From: Gemmatimonadota bacterium | GTDB lineage: Bacteria; Latescibacterota; UBA2968; GCA-2709665 | Assembly (NCBI GenBank): GCA_028873695.1 | Contig: JAPPNU010000044.1 | Coordinates: forward strand, 124,001 to 188,000 | DNA: 64,000 nucleotides | Direction: 5' to 3' | Shown here: positions 6,749 to 14,275 of the stretch, piece by piece | How positions within the stretch are numbered: the first letter of the stretch is position 1 | Layout: every line of letters begins with the position of its first letter | Made by a program: the position numbers and the translations under genes | Notes under the pieces: generated by a model | The model's database searches: none | Told to the model about the DNA's origin: nothing | The model's input: the letters and a program-made list of their open reading frames with translations, nothing else

Positions 6749-7516
6749 ATGGAGAATCACCTGAAGATCACAGACGACCAGATCGCACACTTCGAGCGCA
6801 GCGGGTTCTTCCTCATACCGAACCCCTTCGGGGCGGCTGGCGTGCGCGAGGTCGACAATCGACAGCGTGAAGTGGAACCGGAGTGGGAACGAACCGAGTT
6901 TCCCGCGGGTTGCAACCGGTTTGCCTGCCTGTTTCTGATGCTCGGTGAACCCGTGCTGCAGATGGCGGAACGCCCCGACCTGATCGAAGCCGCCCGGCGG
7001 ATCCTGGGCGTCGACAATGTGCACGTGGGCGCATGCGGTATCGGCGACGCCTCGAGAGTGCAAAGGGGCGGCCCGCGACAGGTCCAGTGGCACGCGGACG
7101 GAAGTCCGGCATTCCGGCAGGTGTCCTTCCGCACCGCCCTCGACCGTCACGATTCCAGCAATGGACCGCTGCGGGTGCTGCCCGGCAGCCAGCACCGGCC
7201 CCCCGAGGAGGTCAGGGCCGAACTGCTTCAACTCGAACTGGCCACCGGGACGCACGACGAGATGCCCTCGCAGTTCTTCGCCCGCCACCCCCAGGAAGTC
7301 GAGGTCGTCCTGGACCCCCGGTGGACCCTAGTCTGGACCCCCTCCTGCTGGCACGCCACGGGCCTCAAGACGGCCGCCGGGCCGCGTCGGGCCATGGGTT
7401 GGAACTACTATCCGGCCGGCGGCCGCAATCGCGATCTTACGGCCCTCAAACACGTGCATCCGGAATGGCAGAACTGGTCCGAAGATCGCCAGAGACTGTG
7501 GGGCCTGATCGATTGA
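6749..7516 (+). CDS. Phytanoyl-CoA dioxygenase (PhyH) family protein
   Basis: A 255-residue Fe(II)/2-oxoglutarate-dependent oxygenase. The metal dyad is WHADGSP near residue 113 (HxD) and the distal His is in CWHATG near residue 200. The Arg-containing strand that follows (GPRRAMGWNYY) would hold 2-oxoglutarate. The start is an ATG 3 bases after the enolase-family stop, so the two are co-transcribed. Family members hydroxylate small molecules or lipids; the substrate here is unknown. It is the first of five PhyH genes in the window. Confidence 0.85.
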   Translation: MENHLKITDDQIAHFERSGFFLIPNPFGAAGVREVDNRQREVEPEWERTEFPAGCNRFACLFLMLGEPVLQMAERPDLIEAARRILGVDNVHVGACGIGDASRVQRGGPRQVQWHADGSPAFRQVSFRTALDRHDSSNGPLRVLPGSQHRPPEEVRAELLQLELATGTHDEMPSQFFARHPQEVEVVLDPRWTLVWTPSCWHATGLKTAAGPRRAMGWNYYPAGGRNRDLTALKHVHPEWQNWSEDRQRLWGLID

Positions 7517-7533
7517 CGTCTCGGCCAATTCCA

Positions 7534-7698
7534 ATGCTGATTTATCTCAACGGTTCGATCAATTCCGGCGAGTCGACAATCGGTCGATTGCTGGCCGAAG
7601 CCCTTCCGAAGACCGTGCACGTCGAAGTTGTCGAACTGCGGCACCCGGCGCAGAATCGTCTCGGTCAGGGGACCCGGAGAGCATCGCTCCTCACGTAA
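7534..7698 (+). pseudogene. P-loop kinase N-terminal relic with Lys lost
   Basis: A 54-codon reading that starts MLIYLNGSINSGESTIGRLL. This matches the Walker A start of small P-loop kinases (GxxxxGKST), but the essential Lys is Glu here. Similarity continues for about 36 residues to VEVVELR and is then lost before a stop at 7698. The rest of the domain is missing, and a Nudix-GrpB gene starts 22 bases later. Confidence 0.6.
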
Positions 7699-7720
7699 AA
7701 AACCCGGGTACTCTATACCG

Positions 7721-8719
7721 ATGACGAAACCCCTCGTCCATAAGGCTTTTGCGTTCATCATAAGAGATGGCGCGGATGAGAGATGCGATCTGCTGGTCTT
7801 CGAACTCAGATCCATCGGATACGAATTCTACCGCCTTCCGGGCGGAAACCTCGAAGCCGGTGAAACGCCGCTTCAGGCCGCGCATCGGGAAACCCTCGAA
7901 GAGTCGGGGATCGAAAACCTGCGGTTCATTCGGAAAATCGGTACGACACGGTACTTCAAGCCGTTTATCCAGTCGGAGGTGGAACGGACGGACTACCTGT
8001 TCAAAGCCGATACACGTCTGCCGGACAGATGGGAGCACGTTGGAACCGTGGGTCCTGAGCAAGGTGTGGTATTTGCTTACTCATGGGTCTCGAAAGATTC
8101 ATTTTCTCGGTTGGATCCGGAACTGCGCACTTTCCTGACGCGCGACCGCGTTCCTGAACTCTTCAGCCGGGGACCTCTGCTCGGTTTGAATCGGGGAGAG
8201 GTTGCCGTATCCCCGTATCGGGAAGAATGGAAACGCCTGTTCGAATTGGAGAAGGAGAATATCGAAGAAGCTATCGGTGACTACGTCCGGGACATCCAGC
8301 ACGTCGGAAGCACGGCCATACCGGGGATGTCCGCGAAACCCATCCTTGACATTGCCGTCGCCGTCAGGGACTTCGACGAAGCCAGGATATGTGTCAAGCC
8401 CCTTTGCGGGATCGGGTACGAATTCAGGGGTGAAAACGGCATCCCGCGCAGGCATTTTTTCCGGAAAGGGGTCCCACGATCCCATCACATTCATGTGTTC
8501 GAAGAGAGGAGCACGGACTGGAGAGAAACGATCCGGTTTCGGGACTGCCTGAGATCGAATCAGAGCTTTGCGGAAGAATACAAGAGATTGAAACAAAACC
8601 TGGCTCGCCGGTTTCCGAAGGACCGGACGTCCTACCAGGACGGCAAAGGAAAGTTCATCGAAGAGGTCATCAAAAAGGCGGGAGGATGGGCCGGACCTAC
8701 CCCCTGGCACCATTCCTGA
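7721..8719 (+). CDS. Nudix hydrolase-GrpB (UPF0157) fusion
   Basis: A 332-residue protein. The N-terminal half carries an exact Nudix box, GGNLEAGETPLQAAHRETL continuing EESGI, near residues 43-66, which binds metal and cleaves nucleoside-diphosphate linkages. The C-terminal half, from about residue 165, is a GrpB-type nucleotidyltransferase-like domain with HVGSTAIPGMSAKPILDI. The start is ATG at 7721, where Nudix similarity begins, although the frame opens earlier at 7628. The last 8 or so residues (PTPWHHS) are encoded by a dispersed repeat that begins near 8697 and supplies the stop codon. Confidence 0.85.
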   Translation: MTKPLVHKAFAFIIRDGADERCDLLVFELRSIGYEFYRLPGGNLEAGETPLQAAHRETLEESGIENLRFIRKIGTTRYFKPFIQSEVERTDYLFKADTRLPDRWEHVGTVGPEQGVVFAYSWVSKDSFSRLDPELRTFLTRDRVPELFSRGPLLGLNRGEVAVSPYREEWKRLFELEKENIEEAIGDYVRDIQHVGSTAIPGMSAKPILDIAVAVRDFDEARICVKPLCGIGYEFRGENGIPRRHFFRKGVPRSHHIHVFEERSTDWRETIRFRDCLRSNQSFAEEYKRLKQNLARRFPKDRTSYQDGKGKFIEEVIKKAGGWAGPTPWHHS

Positions 8720-8962
8720 AGGAAGGCGGAATGGCGAAGGGGCGATATACCGGGCTCGTGAGAACGCCGGGATGACGTTATCCTTACGACTATAGATTAC
8801 CGTCAAAGCCACATCCGGCCTTTCTCCCTCTTTCCTTTAGGGGAGAGGGCCGGGGAGAGAGGTCTGCGGTGCTGGGGCGAGATGTGGAATTTGAATTTGG
8901 TCCTGTTTTTGATCTTGCCTTTCGTTTTTAGCTGACGGCTGACGGCTGATAGCTAATAGCTG
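8697..8962 (+). repeat. Dispersed repeat family B, copy 1
   Basis: It matches 9838-10070 over about 190 bp. Shared blocks include GGGCGATATACCGGGCTCGT, TTATCCTTACGACTATAGAT and GAGAGGTCTGCGG. It ends in a tract of GCTGACGGCTGATAGC-type units. It begins inside the 3' end of the Nudix-GrpB gene and fills the gap up to the methyltransferase at 9031. No gene is seen in it. Confidence 0.75.
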
Positions 8963-9030
8963 TTTCTTCTCTGTGCCTTTGTGTGAGTTGAATGTTGTTT
9001 TGACTGTTTACGGTCCGGATTTGCATATTC

Positions 9031-9729
9031 ATGCCTGGCGAATTCGACTTTGGTGGAGCCGTCCCGGCGTGGGGTCGGAGCGCGGCCGAATACGAGGCGT
9101 TTTTCGCGCTGTCCGACGTCCCTTCCACTGCGCGGGTCCTGGACTGCGGTGGAGGACCGTCGTCGTTCGCGGCCGAATGGGGCGTCAAAGGGCGATCCGT
9201 CGTCGCGGTCGATCCCGTCTACAGGTTTTCCGGCCGTAAACTCGAGGCGGATTTCCAATCCACGTCCGCGAGAATGCTCAAGGGCGCGCGAGAGGCGTAC
9301 GCACGGTTTGTCTGGGACCACTATGGAAGCCCGGAAGCGGTCGTCAGGCTGCGCCGCAACGTCCTCTCAACCTTTCTCCGCGACTTCCGGTCGGCGACCG
9401 CGTCCGGCCGATACGTTGCGGGGCAACTTCCCCAGTTACCCTTCCGATCGAATTCCTTCGATCTGGTACTATGTTCCCATCTGCTGTTTCTGTTCTCCGC
9501 GGAGTTCGATAGCGAGACTCACGAATCGCACCTGCTTGAAATGCTCCGGGTCGGTCGCGAGGTCCGGGTATTTCCGTTGTTGGACATGGCAGGTAAACCA
9601 TCGAGGCATCTGGACCATACGATTCAGAAGATGCGGGATCGTGCGGACGTCGAGGTGGTGCCTGTGCCGTTCGAGTTCCGGCGGGGCGATTCGAACATGC
9701 TACGGCTGACAAAAAACGGTAGAGGGTAG
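9031..9729 (+). CDS. Class I SAM-dependent methyltransferase-like protein
   Basis: A 232-residue Rossmann-type protein. Motif I is RVLDCGGGPSSFAAEW near residue 35, the acidic end of strand 2 is VVAVDPVY, and motif IV-like text is SNSFDLVLCSHLLFLF near residue 148. A helical insert sits between strands 2 and 4. I see no substrate-specific domain. It lies between two copies of repeat family B and stands alone. Confidence 0.75.
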   Translation: MPGEFDFGGAVPAWGRSAAEYEAFFALSDVPSTARVLDCGGGPSSFAAEWGVKGRSVVAVDPVYRFSGRKLEADFQSTSARMLKGAREAYARFVWDHYGSPEAVVRLRRNVLSTFLRDFRSATASGRYVAGQLPQLPFRSNSFDLVLCSHLLFLFSAEFDSETHESHLLEMLRVGREVRVFPLLDMAGKPSRHLDHTIQKMRDRADVEVVPVPFEFRRGDSNMLRLTKNGRG

Positions 9730-9837
9730 ACGTTAGAAGAAATCCTCGCCCGTTATGTTATTCCTTCTTGCCACCGGCACGAAAAGAATCCTGACAAGGC
9801 GGGTCGTCTCTACCGTCCACCTGCTTACGTCTCGAGA

Positions 9838-10070
9838 CCGACCCCCTGGCCCCCATTCCTGAACGAAGGGGGAATGGCGAATGGGCGATATACCGGGCTC
9901 GTGAGAGCGCCTGGATGGCGTTATCCTTACGACTATAGATGTCCGTCAAGGCGACATCTCCTTTCTCCCTCTTTCCTTTAGGAGAGAGGGCCGGGGAGAG
10001 AGGTCTGCGGGGCCGGGGAAAGGTGGGTTTTGACTTTGGCTTCCGCTTTTGGCTGACAGCTTGTTTCCTG
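9838..10070 (+). repeat. Dispersed repeat family B, copy 2
   Basis: A direct copy of 8697-8962 in the same orientation, with both copies flanking the methyltransferase gene. The 9730-9837 stretch before it is without recognised features. Confidence 0.75.
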
Positions 10071-10119
10071 ATCACTGACAGCGCTGACTGTATTTCGCCC
10101 TGCATTGTGTGTGTTTCTA

Positions 10120-10266
10120 TATAACGACTATCGTTTAACGTAATAAATTTAACGAATAATATTAAACGAATCTCATTTAATATATATCATTAAATGACTT
10201 CCATTTAATGTAATCCATTTAACGGTTTTTATTTAACGACAATTATTTAGTACTTGTCATTTAACG
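10120..10266 (+). repeat. 14-bp-period array of TTTAACG-type heptamers (11 units)
   Basis: The core TTTAACG, with variants TTTAATG, TTAAACG, TTAAATG, TTTAATA and TTTAGTA, ends at 10126, 10140, 10154, 10168, 10182, 10196, 10210, 10224, 10238, 10252 and 10266. That is exactly 14 bases apart every time. The 7-base spacers vary in sequence but usually end in A. The array is AT-rich inside GC-rich DNA and ends 99 bases before the HigA start at 10366. Stepwise it places one core every 1.3 helical turns. It could be a multi-site operator, an iteron-like array or a microsatellite-like expansion. Confidence 0.85.
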
Positions 10267-10365
10267 GAAAGCGATATATAATATCGATATTGTGCGATCC
10301 TTCGAAAATCGGGGATTCCAAAGCCGCCTCTAACGGCGCAATTGATCGCTCCGGAGAAAGAGAAT

Positions 10366-10671
10366 ATGTCCGCTGGAGAAACGGTTCCCGTTCATCCCGG
10401 GAGAATATTGCAGGAACAGTTTCTCGAGCCGATGGCGCTCAGCCAGAACCAGTTGGCGCTGTCCGTCGGGGTGCCGCCCCGGCGCATAAACGAGATCGTC
10501 CTCGGCAAACGCGGCATCACCGCGGATACGGCGCTGAGACTCGCACGGTATTTCTACACGTCGCCCCGATTCTGGATGAACATTCAGACGAACTACGAGC
10601 TTGAGGTCGCCGAGGAGAAGCTTGCGGAACGGCTGGATCGGGAAGTGCGCCCACACATTCGCGGCGGATAG
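10366..10671 (+). CDS. higA: HigA-family antitoxin, orphan
   Basis: A 101-residue HigA: HPGRILQEQFLEPMALSQNQ, then the helix-turn-helix VPPRRINEIVLGKRGITADT and LARYFYTSPRFWMNIQ. The match to the family is close along the whole length. The start is ATG at 10366 with GGAG upstream; an earlier in-frame start at 10342 adds 8 poor residues. HigA represses its own operon and neutralises the mRNA interferase HigB. No HigB-like frame lies upstream or downstream, so the toxin is missing. The 14-bp array is just upstream. Confidence 0.85.
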   Translation: MSAGETVPVHPGRILQEQFLEPMALSQNQLALSVGVPPRRINEIVLGKRGITADTALRLARYFYTSPRFWMNIQTNYELEVAEEKLAERLDREVRPHIRGG

Positions 10672-10698
10672 ACCTCAGTCGCCGAAGCCACCGGGGTC

Positions 10699-10751
10699 CG
10701 CTCTACCCCAGCGACCACTATCCGGTCGTAGCGGACCTGAGCTGGAAGTGA
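10699..10751 (+). pseudogene. C-terminal scrap of an endonuclease/exonuclease/phosphatase-family gene
   Basis: The + frame ending at 10751 reads YPSDHYPVVADLSWK then stop. SDHYPVVADL is the conserved ending of EEP-fold nucleases and phosphatases (the catalytic DH pair). Nothing upstream in this frame resembles the rest of the fold; it runs straight into higA. The remaining 10752-11029 has no gene I recognise. Confidence 0.4.
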
Positions 10752-11029
10752 CGCCCGGTGTCTACCTGGGCGTCGGTAAGCGCGCATGCGCTCATATGAA
10801 CCGAATTCCTCCCCCAGATTATTGTATATCAAGAATTTATCTCGCTCATTCCCGGTGAGGGTATGAGAACCGAAAGGGGGACTCGATTGGGTGAATTGTC
10901 AAACCGAAAGTCCATGCCGATGCTTCGATTCTGAACGGAGGTCGAAGATTTCCACGTCGCAAACACGAGCCGGATTCCGGGACCTGAGAGTGAGGGTCCC
11001 CATATCCGGCGGGAGATGAACCGGAAGAA

Positions 11030-11614
11030 ATGCAGTCGGATATCACCACAGAAAACACCACGTCCGGTATGCGAAGGGTCTGCATCATCGGTTGCGGGGG
11101 TTCGGGAAAGTCCACACTTGCGGTCAAACTCGGGACGCTGCTTGATCTGCCGGTCGTGCACCTCGACGCCGTTCATTGGAGGCCGAACTGGCAAAAACCG
11201 TCCCGGGATGACTGGCGGCGACTGCACGGGGAACTCCTCGAGCGCGAGACGTGGATACTGGATGGGAACTACGGAAGTACGATGAAACAGAGGATAGCCG
11301 CAAGCGATACGGTGATCCTCCTGGCGCTGCCTCGACTCACCTGTCTGCTCCAGGTATTCAAACGGGCGATCAGGCATCTGGGCCGAAGCCGGCCGGACTT
11401 GAACCCCGGCTGCCGGGAGCAGTTGCCCGATCGCGAATTCCTGGAATGGATCTGGAACTACAACAGGACGCGCCTGCCGGGGATACTTGATGACCTGAAA
11501 CGGGTCCGGATCGACAAGAACGTCGTGATATTGCGGTCGCGTGCCGACGTGGACCGGTTTCTGAATGACCTGACGCAAAAGACAGATCGGGGTGTGGTAC
11601 AGGCCGTCAGTTGA
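11030..11614 (+). CDS. P-loop kinase-like protein (FlaR/topology-modulation type)
   Basis: A 194-residue adenylate-kinase-like NTPase. Walker A is GCGGSGKST near residue 21. It is followed by HLDAVHWRPNW and WILDGNYGSTMKQRI, then the strand DTVILLALPR. These are the marks of the FlaR/topology-modulation group. The start is ATG at 11030 with GGAAG just before it; MRRVCIIG at 11069 is an alternative. The substrate of the group is not established. Confidence 0.75.
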   Translation: MQSDITTENTTSGMRRVCIIGCGGSGKSTLAVKLGTLLDLPVVHLDAVHWRPNWQKPSRDDWRRLHGELLERETWILDGNYGSTMKQRIAASDTVILLALPRLTCLLQVFKRAIRHLGRSRPDLNPGCREQLPDREFLEWIWNYNRTRLPGILDDLKRVRIDKNVVILRSRADVDRFLNDLTQKTDRGVVQAVS

Positions 11615-11744
11615 CGCGTCTGACGTACCCGACAACGTCACCGACCGGAAGGACTGGTCTACATACAATTCGCCTTGACAGTACGCCAACATAAACAGGT
11701 TACGCTCTTCACGCGCAGAACGCATCAAACCAACCGGGGGGAAC

Positions 11745-12215
11745 ATGTCCACAGGAGAGATCGTCTATCAGGAGGATGTAAGCGGCGTCAATTGGAAGGA
11801 CCTGGCGGAAGTCTACAATCGGGCTCCCCTTGGAAAGCTGGATCCCGGAAAGCTCCGTCGTGCGTACTCCAACAGCGACGTCTGCTGTTTCGCCTTCAGC
11901 GGAGAAGCGCTGGTTGGGAGCGGACGGACGATATCGGACGACGAGGCGCCAGCGACCGTCTGCGAACTCGTGGTTGCGCCGGAATATCAACGTAAGGGTG
12001 TCGGCAGTGCGATCCTGAGATCGATCCTCCGTAAACTCGCCGTACCCAGGGTGATCCTGGCGTGTGTCCACGGACAGCAGGATTTCTACCGGAGAGAAGG
12101 CTTTCTCAGCCACGAGTCGGTCATGGCCCTGTACGCCAATACGCAATGGTTCGTCGATAACGGAAATCTGGAATCGGGGGAATCCGCCAACATAGCGGCG
12201 GCATATTCGGATTGA
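11745..12215 (+). CDS. GNAT-family N-acetyltransferase
   Basis: A 156-residue GNAT fold. The acetyl-CoA motif A is ELVVAPEYQRKGVGSAIL near residue 75 (Q/RxxGxG/A), followed by motif B with QDFYRREGF near residue 110. GGGGG lies just before the ATG. A TTGACA at 11675 may be the -35 of its promoter, but the -10 is weak. Acceptor unknown. Confidence 0.8.
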   Translation: MSTGEIVYQEDVSGVNWKDLAEVYNRAPLGKLDPGKLRRAYSNSDVCCFAFSGEALVGSGRTISDDEAPATVCELVVAPEYQRKGVGSAILRSILRKLAVPRVILACVHGQQDFYRREGFLSHESVMALYANTQWFVDNGNLESGESANIAAAYSD

Positions 12216-12260
12216 CGCGCCGTCGTTTCGCGCGTTTCGACTGAGGTCGGACATCAGGCC

Positions 12261-12908
12261 ATGGAGATGGTACGATCCAGGTTCCGATGCGGGGATGCGA
12301 TTCTCTACAGGGAACTCGACGAGAACGGCCGGATCATCGACGTGAAACCCGTTACCGTCGTCGAGGATTCCGATGCCCGGATTGTGCTGTGGCTTCCGTT
12401 GGGGACGCCAACCAAAAAGCCCGAGGCATCGATCGACATTCCTGACAGGCCTCGCGACTGGGTGAACCGGACCTGGACGCTGGTGGATTCAGTCTGGCAG
12501 TGGGCGGAGCTTCTGATGATCGTCCGGCATGGGGAATTCCGCGCAACGTGGGTGCGTTGGTCCGCCGAGGGCGTATTTCAGGGCTGGTACGTCAATCTTC
12601 AAAGCAGATTGATACGCACGCGGCTCGGCTTCGACTTCAGAGATCACCAGCTCGACATAATTGTTGATCCGGAACGACGCTGGAAATGGAAGGACCGGGA
12701 TGAGCTCGATCTCGCGATCCGACAGGGACGAATGACACGGGAAGCGGGCAGGGCGGTGTGGAGCGAAGGGCGACGCGCCGTCGGCGAAATCGAAGCTCCC
12801 GGCGGGCTCTATATCGAGGGGTGGGAGAACTGGCGCCCCGATACGACGCTGGCGCGACCCCAGATGCGGAAGGACTGGGACGACCTGTCCATGTACGACA
12901 AGCCTTGA
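12261..12908 (+). CDS. DUF402 domain protein
   Basis: A 215-residue protein. The second half contains the DUF402 core: WYVNLQSRLIRT, then GFDFRDHQLDIIVDPER and WKWKDRDELDLAI. DUF402 proteins include nucleoside di/triphosphate phosphatases and FomD; the Asp/Glu-rich core binds divalent metals. The N-terminal half (residues 1-110) holds the beta strands of the barrel. It lies 45 bases after the GNAT gene in the same direction. Confidence 0.75.
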   Translation: MEMVRSRFRCGDAILYRELDENGRIIDVKPVTVVEDSDARIVLWLPLGTPTKKPEASIDIPDRPRDWVNRTWTLVDSVWQWAELLMIVRHGEFRATWVRWSAEGVFQGWYVNLQSRLIRTRLGFDFRDHQLDIIVDPERRWKWKDRDELDLAIRQGRMTREAGRAVWSEGRRAVGEIEAPGGLYIEGWENWRPDTTLARPQMRKDWDDLSMYDKP

Positions 12909-12973
12909 TCGGAATAATCAGATGACCCCGTGCTTTCGTAGCCAATTGAGATAGTCCAAATCAGAGTTGCATC

Positions 12974-13786
12974 ATGGATGACTTGAGCGACATTCGCGAG
13001 TTTTACAATGCCGGCTGGGACGCCGAGGATGAGCGGCTCACGCGCCACCAGTTGGAAGCGGATCTGACATGGCGCTACCTGGACCTGTACCTCCCGCCGC
13101 AGGGGCGGCTTCTTGAAGTCGGATTCGGGACTGGCTCTTATACCTTTGCCCTCGCAAGGCGGGGTTACCGGATGACGTCGGTGGATCTCGCCGAAGAGTT
13201 CGCTGTTCGATGCAAGGTGAGGGCCGAGTCGCTTGGGCTTGCCGATCGGACCGATTTCCGGACGGGCGACGCACGCACCCTTGAGGGGGTCCCTCGTGGA
13301 GGGTTCGACGCCGTCCTCCTGATGGGGCCACTTTACCATCTGGTGGCAGAAACCGATCGGGCGATGGCCGTGGGATCCGCCTTCGAGCGCCTGAGACCCG
13401 GCGGCGTGGTCTTCTCGACGATGCTCTCCAGGTTCGGCATTATTGGAGACCTGATCAGGAAGAACCCGGCGTGGATTGAGAATCAGGAGGAGGTCCGGTC
13501 CATGATCAGCAACGGCTATCGACCAGATGATGCGCCGCGTGGCGGTTTCCGCGGGTATTTCGTTCGCTATGAAGAAGTCGCGCCCCTGCATGAACGCGCG
13601 GGATTCCATACACTGAACATTGCAGGGGTGGAGCCGGCAATCGCGTCGGACGACGAAAGCTATAATCGCCTCAAGGGTGAGCAGCGGGAACTCTGGCGGA
13701 ATCTGCTGTTCGAGATCAGCGAGGAACAGAGCATCGTCGCTTCGTCCAGGCACATCCTCTACATCGGACAAAAGCCGGCGGACTGA
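12974..13786 (+). CDS. Class I SAM-dependent methyltransferase
   Basis: A 270-residue protein. Motif I is LLEVGFGTGSYTFALAR near residue 48, strand 2 ends TSVDLAEEF, and motif IV is FDAVLLMGPLYHLV near residue 112. The C-terminal part from residue 150 forms a substrate lid. It closely follows DUF402, and both may derive from one transcript. The acceptor cannot be told. Confidence 0.8.
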   Translation: MDDLSDIREFYNAGWDAEDERLTRHQLEADLTWRYLDLYLPPQGRLLEVGFGTGSYTFALARRGYRMTSVDLAEEFAVRCKVRAESLGLADRTDFRTGDARTLEGVPRGGFDAVLLMGPLYHLVAETDRAMAVGSAFERLRPGGVVFSTMLSRFGIIGDLIRKNPAWIENQEEVRSMISNGYRPDDAPRGGFRGYFVRYEEVAPLHERAGFHTLNIAGVEPAIASDDESYNRLKGEQRELWRNLLFEISEEQSIVASSRHILYIGQKPAD

Positions 13787-13833
13787 TTTTCGCGGTTGTA
13801 TCTGACATCCAGCGGTGAGTCGCCCGGTGGCAT

Positions 13834-13908
13834 CCCTTCGACAGGATCAGGGCAACGTTAAGGAAGCGGCGTCTGCGATACGAGCCGCTCCCTGAGCCTG
13901 TCGAAGAG
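13834..13908. repeat. Inverted repeat of the TTCGACAGG...CCTGTCGAA type
   Basis: CCCTTCGACAGGATCAGGG at 13834-13852 pairs with CCCTGAGCCTGTCGAAGAG at 13890-13908 with two mismatches. A further half-site, TTTCGACAAGCTCAATGA, is near 13959. These are typical interspersed palindromic motifs. The 13787-14275 gap holds no gene that I can support. Confidence 0.6.
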
Positions 13909-14275
13909 TCGGCGAGGGGCACCTAAGAGCGGCCAACAGATTACGCAATACGGGCATTTCGACAAGCTCAATGACCACGTTTCGAAAGGCCGCTCCCACG
14001 TGCCGGCGAGTCCACGCCGCCAGGTATGTTCAACGAGGATCTGGGACTCAGGCAGCACAGATTCTGCAAGTTCTATTGAGGGACCCTTAGCGCTGATTCA
14101 GCATAGCGTTTCGCAAAATGCATGAGTACTCGACGGAACATCGATCGGTTGAGTTTTCCTGGAAGGAAAACCGGACGCAGAGATTCGGCAGTGCAATTGG
14201 CAACCTGTGGGAACCTTGAGACGTTTAATGGCGAGTAGCAATAGATCCGAACCATACGATCAGGAGACACGAGTG

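Noticed and set aside
10120..10266. CRISPR array
   Set aside because: The conserved core is only 7 bases with 7-base spacers, there are no cas genes nearby, and spacers are far too short.
13834..13908. Rho-independent terminator after the methyltransferase
   Set aside because: The inverted repeat has a 37-base spacer and no T run, and the same motif occurs as an interspersed half-site nearby.
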